A stretch of 43,019 nucleotides of DNA from Chara braunii (taxonomy: Eukaryota; Streptophyta; Charophyceae; Charales; Characeae), in assembly GCA_003427395.1 (NCBI GenBank), contig BFEA01000649.1:49866-92884 (forward strand), read 5' to 3'. Shown one piece after another: positions 11,236 to 21,451 of this stretch. Below the pieces are notes generated by a model. It was not told where the DNA came from. It did no database searches and saw only the letters and a list, made by a program, of their open reading frames with translations. Position 1 is the stretch's first letter. Each line of letters begins with the position of its first letter. The position numbers and the translations under genes were made by a program.

Positions 11236-11560
11236 TACAAATTTTGGTAAGTTACTTTCTTTACGGGAAGCGCTGCCGAAATTTCTGCAAATCCAAGGAG
11301 TTAGTCAAATTTTGACTTGTCAAAATTCAACTTGTTCAAAGTTTATATATGACTTAGTAAAAATCTGGAAAGTCTTCTTTTCTAAAGGGAGTGCTGCCCA
11401 AATTTTTACTAATTCACGGAGTTAGACAAAATTGGACTTTGGAAAGTCAAAGACTATTTTGGTTTCATATTTGGGTTGATACAAATTCTGAAAAGGCACT
11501 TTCCCTACGGGAAGCGCTGCCGAATTTTTTTTGATTTAGAGGAGTGGTTATATTTTGACA
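11236..11560. repeat. Three direct repeats of about 120 bp
   Basis: Three related blocks start near 11236, 11356 and 11478. Each has a TACAAATT or TAAAAATC lead, a T-rich segment, then GGGA-AGCGCTGCC (exact GAAGCGCTGCCG in copies 1 and 3), an AT-rich segment and GGAGT(TA). Copy 1 ends in a hairpin, AATTTTGAC at 11308-11316 with 11319-11327 (2-nt loop). Copy 2 has a different hairpin, GACTTT/AAAGTC, at the equivalent place. Confidence 0.7.
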
Positions 11561-12284
11561 GGTGACGATTCTGGCGATCCACCCTAAATAGGGGAGATTC
11601 TGCCATTAGTCTACCTTTGCTTTGGACACTAGCTTAGAGGTAGGCTTAGACTTGGTTGGCAGGTAACTTTGAGTGAGAATGTGCTATGAAGGTTCATCCC
11701 CCATATGCTAATGATTTAACTTGGGCACTGACCTGTCTTATGGTACAAGCCTTTCTTGGACATTCAATTCAGGACTTGGACTAGTTTCAGCCTGATCCTA
11801 CGAGGATCATCTTTTGTTATCACTGATAACAGGTCGGTTGCCGATTCGTCGGTTTACGATTCAAGTCCAATCCACTCTTGTCACTCAACCTAAAGGCTTT
11901 AACCCTGTGGTTTGAACTGTTTTATTGTGTTTTCACCCGGACTTTATTGAATGGCCATTTAAGAAAAGTACTGAGCATTTATTTTGGGGAGTTGCACAAG
12001 AGTGAGGTTTGTATGGCTAAAGCGAGGGGTATGAGCGCAGGGAATGGTTGAAGTTGACCCCTCGTAGTGCGTGGACTTTTGGTTGAATCTTTGATGTGAT
12101 TGCAGGTGCGTTTGTGATTCGGACTTTGGATGTGATTGTTTGCGATTACATACATATATGGCTAAGAGGAGCCTCACTGTGACTGTGAGAAGTGATCGTC
12201 CTATATAATTAACCCTTACGTATTTATAAGTGCCCTGAGTATTTGAGAGGCCTACTTTGAGTGTGAATAAGGGTTAACTGGACT
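11561..12284. other. Gene-free stretch with small hairpins
   Basis: No gene supported. Short inverted repeats include GTTATC 11816-11821/11825-11830 and the TGATCC/GGATCA pair near 11793-11809. Confidence 0.45.
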
Positions 12285-13820
12285 ATGTCTCGAGAGGGAA
12301 GGGTTGTTCCCTTTTTACCCTTGCTTTTTAGAGTTTGTGTGGTTGGACGTTGTAGTCCGTGGCAGCCGTCAAAGTCAAACGTCTTGACTTTCGCCCAGGC
12401 CCGGAGTGGGACTCATCTCCAGGGCAGTAAGAAGCGACTGCCACCACAGGTATGTATCTGTGTACCACCCGCTCTGCACAAAGTGCAGAAGAGGGTGTGT
12501 GATCTTCAACCGCGCATAGCTGTTGTCCAGCGTCGAAAGATTAACCCTCAAGGCACGTGTCAGCCGACACTTGAGTGTCGAATGCGACCCTTGAGATTAA
12601 CGAGGGCCGCACGATTACGGGTACTACATGGTACGCCATCGTTGCGACTGCTTGCGTACGCCTGTATTGCGAGTCGATATGAATAGGCTCTGCGTCCGCG
12701 CGATTTTATGCTAAGTCTCGTGCGCGACGCCTATCCGATTTCCGCATCGGAAAGTTATGAGTTGGCTACCGAGGGGCTAGGAGCGTTGTCGCGTTGTTTG
12801 CGATGTGTCGTTTTGTATGCGTGTGTGCGTGCGTTTTACTTTTGTGTTCGTAAAGTGGTGTGCGGGTGGTGTATGGGATGCGTCCTAGTAGACCGACGAG
12901 GAGTCGCGCTTGGGACCTCAGCCCCTTAAGATGTCGGTTCGTGTGCGGGTCCGATAGGCGTATTACCGCGCGTACCCCCTATGCTACAGCGAACGAGAAA
13001 CGCCCTCGGCTGGTCCATCTCTGCGATTGCAGCCGAGCAGCTTTCGTACTGTGGACTGGTAGCTCGGCGGTGATACGCCCACCGAAGGGAGGTGACAACT
13101 CCCGTAAGGTGGAGGTAAGTTGTGTCTCGCGTAGGCCCTATCCTGTCGTAGGGGCTCGCGAGAGGTATGGCTGACGCACTCGGCCGGTGCGGCCTAAGGA
13201 AGCTCCATTTGTGTGTTTGCGGCAAGGTTGGTCCAACTCCTGCGTGACGCGACCGAGAGGGTCCCGCGCTGCCGCGCGCAGTGCCGGACCGATGCGCCCG
13301 ACAGCGTTGTCGAGGCAAATACCCTGACAAGGGTATTTGCCGGGGGTTTTGAACGTCGGACGTTGTCCGACTCTTTTGTTGAATTGAGAAACTTGATGAG
13401 ACTGGCGTTTGCCAAAAAGTTTATTCAGACCAACCCTGTGATTGAGAGTCTTAAAGTTTTTTAAGAACCTGACGTCGTTGATCTCCGAATGAAAACAGCG
13501 GGAGTTGGCGGTACGACCTGTCAATTGCAGTTCCCGACAAGGCCGCAGGGGCACATGGTCGTGAAAAGACTGAAACTATACTATTCTACCTAAAAGACTG
13601 ACGCGAGACTGCTAAGCCGCTCGATTCAGGGTCTAGGTAGGCTGAAAAGAACGGCGCGGCATCGAGTACGGGTCCCTAACGCGGGAGGAATATAAAGTTT
13701 TTTCTATTTCCCAGACCCGCAGGTTTTTCGAGTCAGGGGGCCGACAGGCCGATGCCGAGGCCTAGCCATGGACGGGCTGCTATCTATGGGAATGCGGTGA
13801 CAGGGCCTAATGCCTCAGGC
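12285..13820. repeat. Hairpin-rich non-coding tract II
   Basis: Open frames on both strands (such as 12285-12686 and 13138-13554) have no recognisable domain and run across many inverted repeats. Examples: AAAGTCAA 12371-12378/12384-12391; TCTGCAC 12473-12479/12483-12489; CGACACT 12565-12571/12574-12580, nested inside CTCAAGG 12547-12553/12589-12595; TCCGAT 12734-12739/12746-12751; GGCAAATACCCT 13314-13325/13330-13341 (12 bp, 4-nt loop); GTCGGAC 13355-13361/13365-13371. The 13314 hairpin matches the one at 6302-6331. Confidence 0.65.
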
Positions 13821-14472
13821 AGGCGAAGTCTGCTGAGCCACAGACTGCAGGCGACCTGCTGGGCGCATCCCTTCAAGTGGAAGGGTTGTTGTTCTAGCTC
13901 CAGTTATAAGAGTTAGCCCAGTAGGTACCGCATCAGATTTTCAACCAGCAGATGCTGGGATCGAGTTGGCGATAAGCAATTTGGGATAACTCCTTTTCTT
14001 TTGGAGTTTCCCACTGCACCAGCATGAAGCGCAACCATTCTCGGCTGCAAGATCATCAAATCTCACGGCCGGGAACGGCCACGTGGCTGCACCATGGCCC
14101 CTGCGCAAGGATGACACGCATAAATCAAGAAAACGACCCATAATTTTTTCGATTCCCCTAAGGGAATAGAACCTGGGTCTTTAAATCGGTGGGGCAAGGG
14201 GGAATACCAGCCAGGCTGGCGCAGTCTACAGTGGCCGTTGGCTTATGCCAACGGCAGTCCTAAAAAAAAAAAAAAAAGCGGAGAAATAGGTGTCGTTGCT
14301 GAAGCAACGACCACCACTCCAGAGGCTGCACGAGGCAAACAATGTCTCTGTTGTCGAAGAAAACAGTCTCTTTAGACTGTGTGGGAGCATGATAGCTCCC
14401 ACCTCACCTCATGCTGCACAAATTTTTGTAGCCACGAGATCTACGATCTCGCGGCTCATATCGCACATGCGA
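13821..14472. repeat. Near-continuous row of hairpins
   Basis: Consecutive inverted repeats: AGTCTG 13827-13832/13841-13846; CCAGCA 13945-13950/13953-13958; AACTCC 13988-13993/14003-14008, extended by GGGA/TCCC; ATTCCC 14152-14157/14162-14167; GCCGTTGGC 14234-14242/14247-14255; GTCGTTGCT 14292-14300/14303-14311; ACAGTCT 14363-14369/14374-14380; GTGGGAGC 14381-14388/14395-14402; CGAGATC 14435-14441/14445-14451, extended by AGCC/GGCT; TCGCA 14461-14465/14468-14472. Loops are 2-9 nt. An A16 run at 14262-14277 lies between two of them. An open plus-strand frame crosses the row but looks fortuitous. Confidence 0.75.
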
Positions 14473-14558
14473 GAGAAAAAGGAAAGAAAAGGGAGGATTA
14501 GAGAAAGGACCTGCTCCTACCGACTTGCCAGCTGTCTCCCCGTTGTCAAGGAGGTAAG

Positions 14559-14593
<35 letters not shown>

Positions 14594-14705
14594 NNNNNNN
14601 NNNNNNNNNNNNNNNNNNNNNNNNNNNNNNNNNNNNNNNNNNNNNNNNNNNNNNNNNNNNNNNNNNNNNNNNNNNNNNNNNNNNNNNNNNNNNNNNNNNN
14701 NNNNN
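14594..14705. other. Assembly gap (112 N)
   Basis: Unsequenced bases. The left flank ends in a run of more than 30 A, and the right flank begins with a run of 12 T. Both flanks are homopolymers, so the gap was probably caused by them and its true length is unknown. Confidence 0.98.
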
Positions 14706-14902
14706 TTTTTTTTTTTTAAGTTGTATTTTTCGGTTTGCGCCACTATTTGTTTGGTGGCGTAAAACAATTTTGTTGGCCTTGATTTTTTTTCTGTAGATAG
14801 TTAGGCATTTAGACCATTTCTCCGAAGGACGTAGTTAGGCACTTAGGCCATTCGCATGAATTTTTTTATATTTTTTTATTAAGCGGATATTTTTCTAAAA
14901 AT
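14706..14902. other. AT-rich gene-free stretch
   Basis: Nothing recognisable apart from a degenerate direct repeat of TAGTTAGGCA-TTTAGACCATT near 14797 and 14832. Confidence 0.5.
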
Positions 14903-15467
14903 GCTTAAAGTCGGGGTATTTTTTGCACCCCGCCTTGAGCCTGTCGGGATTTGAACTCGTGCATTTTCACGAGCTCTTTCCCTACCTCTCCCAATCTGAC
15001 AACTGTCATCCCCATTTTCAGGGGAGCGCAGAGGAGAAGAGAGGAAAAATGGAGAGGGGAGAGAAAGGAACAGTTACGGCTGCGAACGTGGTCGTAGCCG
15101 TGCACCAAGTTCAAGCAGTACTGGCCTGAATGCAGTCATTCAGGCCAGAGCTGTGAACTGGAGGGTCAGTGAGGGGAACTTGGCTGAAAACAACCATTTT
15201 CCCGCTTGCACTTTGTGTAGGACTGAGTGCAGGGAAAAGGAAGAAAAAAAAGGGGGGCCGTTGAGTACAACTGTCACCCTAAGTGTGTGGCTGAGGTGAG
15301 ACAGCCTCAGTCCGTTGATCTGGCTCAGATCAACGGCCCCAACCAAGTGACGAATTTTGCCTGGGGGCAGTTGAGGCTGCTGCTGCCCTCCTCAGCCACT
15401 ACAAAAGAGGCAGTTGTCCCCCAACTGCCTCACACTTGCCTCCAGTTGCCTGTGTGCGACGACACAC
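14903..15467. repeat. Second near-continuous row of hairpins
   Basis: CGGGGT 14912-14917/14927-14932 inside GCTTAA/TTGAGC; CTCGTG 14956-14961/14968-14973; TGACA 14997-15001/15004-15008; TCCCC 15009-15013/15021-15025; ACGGCTGCGA 15076-15085/15092-15101 (one G.T); CTGGCCTGAATG 15121-15132/15137-15148 (12 bp, 4-nt loop); CTGAGG 15291-15296/15305-15310; CCGTTGATCT 15312-15321/15327-15336; GGGCAG 15365-15370/15383-15388; GAGGCAGTTG 15407-15416/15422-15431; GTGTG 15452-15456/15463-15467. No credible gene occupies the tract. Confidence 0.75.
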
Positions 15468-15757
15468 TTGCCTCATCGTTGGAGTGCTGGAGAGGAGGCA
15501 GGAGTGTTGCCGGCGGAGTTGGAGGACTGCGGAGGAGCGCCCCTTGGCAGGCTGGTCTCAAGGGGGACTCTGCGGCAGCGTGGTGAGGAGCGGCAGCGCA
15601 GCATGGCAAGGAGCGACGGGGAGCATGACAACTGGTGGAGGTGTGCCGGTCGATATTTTCGGCAACCATGACCCATTTTGTGGGGTTATGCTGCTGAAAT
15701 ACCGCGGCGTCGGCGCGACACCTTTATTTTGAGGGGTGACGCTACCGTTTTCATGGC
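15468..15757. other. Gene-free stretch
   Basis: GC-rich sequence with overlapping short open frames but no recognisable product. It leads directly into the tandem array. Confidence 0.4.
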
Positions 15758-16215
15758 ATGACGGCGACACTTTGTTTTGAAGAGAAGCGCTGCCGTTTTT
15801 TTTGCATTGGTACGACACAGCGAAGTGCCGCCGTTTTTTTGCGGTGGTACGGCACGGCGAAGCGCTGCCACTTTTTTTGCGGTGGTACGACACGGCAAAG
15901 TGCTGCCGTCTTTTTGTGGTGGTACGACACAGCGAAGCACCACTGTCTTTTTGCGGTGGTACGGCACAGCGAAGCGCTGCCGTTTTGTTTGTGGTGGTAC
16001 GACACAGTGAAGCGCCGCCGTCTTTTTGCGGTGGTACGGCACAGCGAAGTGCTGCGGCTTTTTTTTACGATGGTACGGCACAGCAAAACGCCGCCTTTTT
16101 TTTGTGGTGGTACGACACGGCAAAGCGTTGCCGTTTTTTTACGGTGGCACGATACGACGAAGCACCGCCGTCTTTTTACCGTAGTATGGCAAGGCGGAGC
16201 GCTGCCGTTTTTTTT
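15758..16215. repeat. 37-38-bp tandem array
   Basis: The anchor GCGGTGGTACGACACAGCGA recurs with variation at 15841, 15879, 15916, 15953, 15991, 16028, 16067, 16104, 16141 and 16178, a spacing of 37-39 bp. Each unit ends in GAAGCGCTGCCG and a T-run. A 234-codon open frame (15758-16462) covers it, but three frames on the plus strand and others on the minus strand stay open too, which argues for repeat composition rather than a protein. Confidence 0.9.
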
Positions 16216-17343
16216 TTTTTCTACGGGGCACGGTGCGATGACGTGCTGCCATTTTCCGACGAGAGTTCGACACCGCAGTGGAACTGCGGTACGGCGGTGG
16301 AACGTGAGGCACGACAGTGGAGGTTTTTTTTACAACGCTGAAATTTTTTTTGTTGCTGCGCGGCGTCTGTTTTTCTTGGTGAAGGTCTGCTACTATTGGT
16401 GTGTACGGCAACAGCAGCATGACATGGTGGCGGTTGACTGTATGCGACGGTACGAAATCTGAGCGTGACAAGCGAGTTTATTTTCTTTTATACAGCATAT
16501 GAGATAAATGCTTTGTAATTGGGACTACCCAACACTTGCGGCAGTGGGGCTGGACTACTTGGGACTGTCTGGATTCAGTTGGGGCTGACGTGGGACGCAG
16601 GCCGTCATTTGTGGTAGTCTCGACGCATGTGATTTTGAGATTCAACACCGGTTTTATTTTTTTTAGAAGTGTGGCAGAAACGGTTTTCGACTCAATAGTC
16701 ATTCGACGAAGTGTTTGACACCATGGGACCACCTGAAATTGCGTGGGATCATCTGGGACCGCTTGGGGCTAGTTAGGACTGGCATGGTACCAGGTTTAGT
16801 GTTTTTTCTGGGACGCGTGCGGCTCGCCGTTTTCACTCATTGAGTTACCGCCGGTGAGGCGTACAAGTAAGAGGAGGTTTGATCAGGATTTTCCTTGAGA
16901 CGACAACTTTCGGCGGCACACACGGCTTGAGTGAGCCAGGGCGCTTCTTCGGAACCACTTCACTCAATGTCAGTTGAATGACTCAGACTTCCTTTCACGC
17001 CTGTGTGGACCCGCACTTTGCTTGACCCTGTTCGTTTTGAATATTCAAAAGAACAGGTAGAGGAACGTTGTGCAAGTTATGCATGTTGTGCAGGTAGGTA
17101 GAGGGATGCTTACAAAGGAGATTGATTATGCCTATTTGAGATGAAGAAATGGATTGTCTTCTTTCAACCTTTCACATGCCTACTTGTCAAAAAGAACTTG
17201 TTGTTTTGGAAAAATGTTATTCAACGAATGTAGTAGAATGAATTTTATTGAAATAAAGCAGAAAAGGTCAAACGGATTTAACTTTTTCCCAAGGATTAAC
17301 CCATTCTATCCCGAACGACCTTTATCTACCTGCACCTATCTAA
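16216..17343. other. Gene-free stretch with one long palindrome
   Basis: Degenerate GGGAC-rich phrases recur at 16525-16800. At 17027-17057 CCTGTTC-g-TTTTGAATATTCAAAA-GAACAGG forms a 31-bp near-perfect palindrome (one unpaired base). No gene is supported. Confidence 0.55.
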
Positions 17344-18910
17344 ATGATTCTCATTTTCTTTATCTCTTCTGATTTCTTTTCGTTTAAGTTACCCCGGGAC
17401 TTAGTAAAAATAAAAAATATATATGAAAGTTACTTGTGGTGGACGCATCCACTATCTCTAGGAAGCATCTGGGGCGGGGGTTCGTTGCTTCAGGAGCCCA
17501 TCCTGTTATCGACCCAGAGTGGACCGTTCTAAGGGGGGGTACTTCCTGATTCGGTGGAGACGGCCGGACTTCTTAGATTCGAGGTTTTGAAGTATGCGAC
17601 GCGCAATGTGCACTACAACACTGTGAATGAACTCAATGGGATCAGAAAACTGGTTTCTGGATATTTTGGTATGGACATCGATGTTCAAGCAACTATTGCT
17701 CGTAACATTGCAAAAATACAGAACGCAAAAATACTTTTGGACAACTTCTACATCTCTCCTAGTGTAGAAGCAAACACAGTCACGCATGTGAACTTGTCTA
17801 TTGGTAAAGTGGATTCAGTCCTCAAGTTCCTCTGCAACCAAGAAAACGTGGACAAATCTAAAAAGAAGACTGCCGGTTTGTACATAACTTCAGCATACAG
17901 AAAAAATTTGCACGGGAAGGTGCAGGAAGCAGTCATGCGGAATCTGTCTGATAAAAAACTGTTGAAGCTGGATATGGCGGAAGTGTTGTGTTTGGCGGAA
18001 CTTCTGACCAGAGAGTATGTGACACTTAAATCAGTTGCGCATTTGCCGGTGATTGTGACAAATGGGGCAGAGTATGTGTTATTAGATCAAATAATGGACC
18101 TGTTCAGATCATATGATGGCGAACAAGTCATGGTTCACAAATTATTTTATCCGCTAATTGAAGATGTCCTTGCTGTAGGCGACGAAGTGTTATACTCGTT
18201 GCGAACTGAAAGTTGAAGATGTTGTCGTTCAGTGGACACTTTCAGAATATCCCTTTTACAACCCTCACCAATCATGTAGTCATGTTCATGAACAAACACA
18301 CGATCTTTCGAGTGTGTCAAATTCTGATGCAGAAGTACAGAACAATTGTGAGCATTCGTCTGTAGAAAGTGAGTTAAGGGAGAGTGATGATGACCAAAAG
18401 ATAGAACAAGAAGGGTCTTACAATAACACATGTGTCAACATGTGCGATAACAATGAGTATGATGATGCAGATAGAGAATCAATCGATGGTTATGACCTTA
18501 TCGAGCGGGATCCAAAAGACACAGACGTGGGTTGATATAACGCTGTCTTGAAGTTGGCAAGATCATTCAGGGTGCCTCATGTTCTGTTGGGTGTGGCAGA
18601 TAAAAAGGCGTTGTCGGGGGGTCAAACATTGTTTTTTACAATCAAATCACTCATTAGGGCATGTGACACTGGGAAGGATTTCCCTCATGATGGGAAGTCG
18701 TGGTTTGTTTTACTCAATCGTAAGGTTCTCATGTGCACATATGACGGTTGGGATAATAATCTCGGATGTTTGATACAAGAAGCAGTAGCACGTGCTTATG
18801 GGTACGATGTCCACCATCAACTCTGCACCGCAACAGAGATTTTGTTCACAGTTTCAAGCGTGTCTGTACAACACAAAGACGATTTATTTTATGAACACGA
18901 CGTTCATTAA
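17344..18910 (+). pseudogene. Unrecognised protein gene, about 500 codons, broken
   Basis: I do not recognise the family. Frame 1 is open from 17344, has a TAA at 17530, then runs to 18216 with a protein-like composition (for example NELNGIRKLVSGYFGMDIDV and LDMAEVLCLAELLTREYV). Close to 18190-18205 the reading moves by one base into frame 2, which reads VEDVVVQWTLSEYPFYNP and stays open through a Glu/Asp/Ser-rich linker (18314-18532). It crosses a TGA at 18533 and ends with a globular-looking segment (FRVPHVLLGVADKKALSGG; WFVLLNRKVLMCTYDGWDNN) at 18910. The match of ends across the breaks suggests one gene with a frameshift and two stops. There is no ATG early in the first frame. It lies on the opposite strand to the neighbouring transposase and protease, so it could be a cargo gene or an independent element ORF. 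Confidence 0.45.
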
Positions 18911-19987
18911 GATTTGAAAGGGAAACGCAAATGTTTTTAAACCACCAGAATCTTTCTGAGTGAGTGGAAATACGGGTCCGTCTTTCGGGAGTTTGGACCG
19001 TGCACTGCAAAATGAAATGTTGAGGCCCTACTAGGTCGTCATGAAGGAAAAAAAAAAAACACTTGTATGCGAAAGCAAAGACGTCGGGGAAAGGCGTGAA
19101 CCAGCTTGCTCACATAAGTGCTTGGAGGAATGCATCTGCCCAGTATCGTAGCTACTTTCATTTCTTCGTTTTGTGTGTGTGTTTTTTTTTCTTTCGCTTG
19201 CGGGGTAATTGTCCTGCCAGCGAGGCAGGCCGCAATCCACGGAGAGCTGACACTTCACGACAGAGTGAGCACTTCCACATATAATCCAGATTCTGTATGT
19301 TGGTTGCTTTCACTCTATTCGAGATATTCGGTTTTTTTTTTTTTTTTTTTTTTTTTTAACCCAGGTGTGATTGCAATGAGGCTGTAACGTTGGGAGGGCT
19401 TACTCTCACGTGTTCCGCAGATTCTCTATATAGGTGCTTTCATGTGCAGAGAGTTTTTGCTTTTTTTTTCCATTGTTGTTTTTTCTTTTTCTTTTGCCGT
19501 CGTGATTGCAAAAGACCTGTAACGTTGGTAGGGCTTACTCTCATGTGTACCCCAAGTTTTGTATCTAACTGATTTCATGTGTGGAAAAGTTTTTTTTTTT
19601 TTTTTTTTTCATTGTTCTTCCTTTTTCTATTTCTGCTGTCATTGCAGCGGGCTGTAACGGCCGTCGGGAGCCTTACTCTCACTTGTACCCCGATTTTTGT
19701 GTCTAGCTGCTTACGGGTCCCTTGCGTTGTGTATGTGGGTCATTACTTTTTTTTCTTTTTCGTTTTTTTTTTCTATATGTGAGGACTGCCATAAAAAAAC
19801 ATGCAGTGAGACTCAGCCTCCGCAAAATTCGGTGCGCAATGAAAGTTTGGGTTGGGAAAAAAATGATCGGAGGTAGTGTTGGTCTAAGACATTATGAAGA
19901 TTACATGAGATCAATTTCGACATTTGAACTAATGATACAACTATTTTGGTCTAATTTCTCTCTATGTTTTTTTTTTTTTTATCCTCC

Positions 19988-19989
<2 letters not shown>
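18911..19989. repeat. Degenerate ~130-bp repeats separated by poly-T
   Basis: Four related blocks carry the phrase CTGTAACG-TGGGAGGGCTTACTCTCA or a variant (near 19383, 19518 and 19650; a partial one near 19200-19300). Each is followed by GTTCCGCAG or GTACCCC, then TCTAACTGCTT-like sequence and a long T-run (19332-19357, 19590-19609 and others). No gene is supported. Confidence 0.6.
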
Positions 19990-19996
<7 letters not shown>

Positions 19997-20027
<31 letters not shown>

Positions 20028-20060
20028 CAAAAACACACACACACATAAACACACACACAA
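19997..20060. repeat. (CA)n microsatellite
   Basis: An imperfect CA/CACA run following CTCTCTCT. It is a simple sequence repeat. Confidence 0.9.
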
Positions 20061-20624
20061 ACTGTTATGTTCTTTAAATTCAATAATCGACCATAGGCTA
20101 TAGGTGTGTAATGTTGGTCTCATTTATCCTTTCGCAGCCCCAAAATTCATGTTTCAAATTTCATGAGATCTCCCCTGTGATAGTTGTCATTACTCTGTTG
20201 CATTCGACGAATATTTGTCGTACCCCGCATTTCTCTATATACATTTTAATCCCTTCCGCTGCCCAACTACCGACTTGGTTGACCGTTGTCAATACTGATT
20301 GAAGAAAATGTTCCTCTTTCGGGTAAAAAGTACAATCGCCCGCAGACATATACGCATACGCCTTCGCAACGGACCGAAATATTATGTTTTTTGTTTTCGT
20401 TTGCAATAACATGTTTGTTTCTGTCGTGGTCATATCGTTCTTCTCCAGACCTTCTTTCTTGTATACCTTTCTTGTTTTACAATCTTGTCGTCCTGCAGAA
20501 ATAAATATGCACATTTCATTGCGAAACAAAACGAAACACCAATGAAAATGAACAACGTCAGCATCGATAGTCGTTTTTTTTTTCTCGTTCATATCACATT
20601 TTTAATATACCACATAAACCATAC
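20061..20624. other. Gene-free stretch
   Basis: Ordinary AT-rich sequence. A minus-strand open frame (20161-20592) has no recognisable domain and no supporting context. Confidence 0.35.
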
Positions 20625-21451
20625 TTATACATTGAAGAACACTACACTAGTTCGTGAAAATGTACTTATACCTTTTTTGGATGATCGAACGTTCTTGGTA
20701 AGTCCACTATTATCCTCATCATCCTCGTCCTGAATGTGTTCGTCTTTGTCAACATCTTCGTCCTCTCCTTCGTCCTCTCCTTCATCATCCCAATCCGCTG
20801 CAGATTCTGACTCCTCCTTGTTGTCGGGTGTGTCCTCCGACCTCTACGATTTCTCTGCTTGCTCATCGTTTGCATTCATTTCGCAAAATTGATCGTCGTC
20901 TTCTTCGTCTTTATACCTTGGCTTCTTTGTACCATTTCGCTCAGCATAACTTTTCCTTCTTTCTTCATCATATGCACTGTCTCCTCTTTTTTTCACTTCA
21001 TTTCTCCCAGTCCTGATTTTATTTTATTTTTTTAATTGTCTCTACCCGTTTTTTTTAACTCTTCATGATGATCATCGTCCACCTTCTTCAAATGTGTCTT
21101 CCTCAGTGTGTGAGGATCATCATTCATACACTTCTTTTTTGTCTTGCTGGGTGCCTTCGGAATGTCAACATTTTCTTTCCGACGAACATTTTTTGTGGGT
21201 GTTGAAATGACAGATGCCGCACGTATGCGTTCCGTGGTCCTCTTTATTGACGTCTTTCTTAACGACTGTCGATATACATCGTCCCTCTTTCTTTGTCCAC
21301 TATTTCCTTCTTTTCCTACACACTGCATTTTATCTTCACTCCAAACTCTTTCCTGTTGCTTTTTTTTTGTTTGTCTTACATGCATGTCAATGTTGTCATG
21401 ACGCTCTCTCCTTCTCCTACATATATCCTTGTATTTTTCTTTCGACGCCAT
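20625..21451 (-). pseudogene. Basic-then-acidic, low-complexity protein ORF
   Basis: On the minus strand an ATG at 21451 opens MASKEKYKDICRRRRERHDN, followed by a lysine/arginine-rich region to a stop at 21032. After about 40 AT-rich bases another frame takes over: KSYAERNGTKKPRYKDEEDD, a TAG at about 20844, then a highly acidic tail (DDEGEDEGEDEDVDKDEHIQ) and a stop at 20625. The break around 21015-21050 could be a short intron or a frameshift. The terminal stop overlaps GTATAAGT, which resembles a splice donor, so more exons may follow. No domain is recognised. A charged protein of this kind could be a DNA-binding accessory ORF of a DNA transposon, consistent with its position beyond the Ulp1 and transposase relics on the same strand. 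That link is inference. Confidence 0.4.

Noticed and set aside
14935-14975. Possible tRNA or tRNA-derived SINE on the minus strand (GTTCAAATCCC box)
   Set aside because: The flanking bases do not form a T-stem, and no acceptor stem or convincing A-box is present. The arms belong to the local hairpin CTCGTG/CACGAG.
15758-16462. 234-codon open frame as a repeat-containing protein
   Set aside because: Several frames on both strands are open over the 37-38-bp array, and the unit length is not a multiple of 3.
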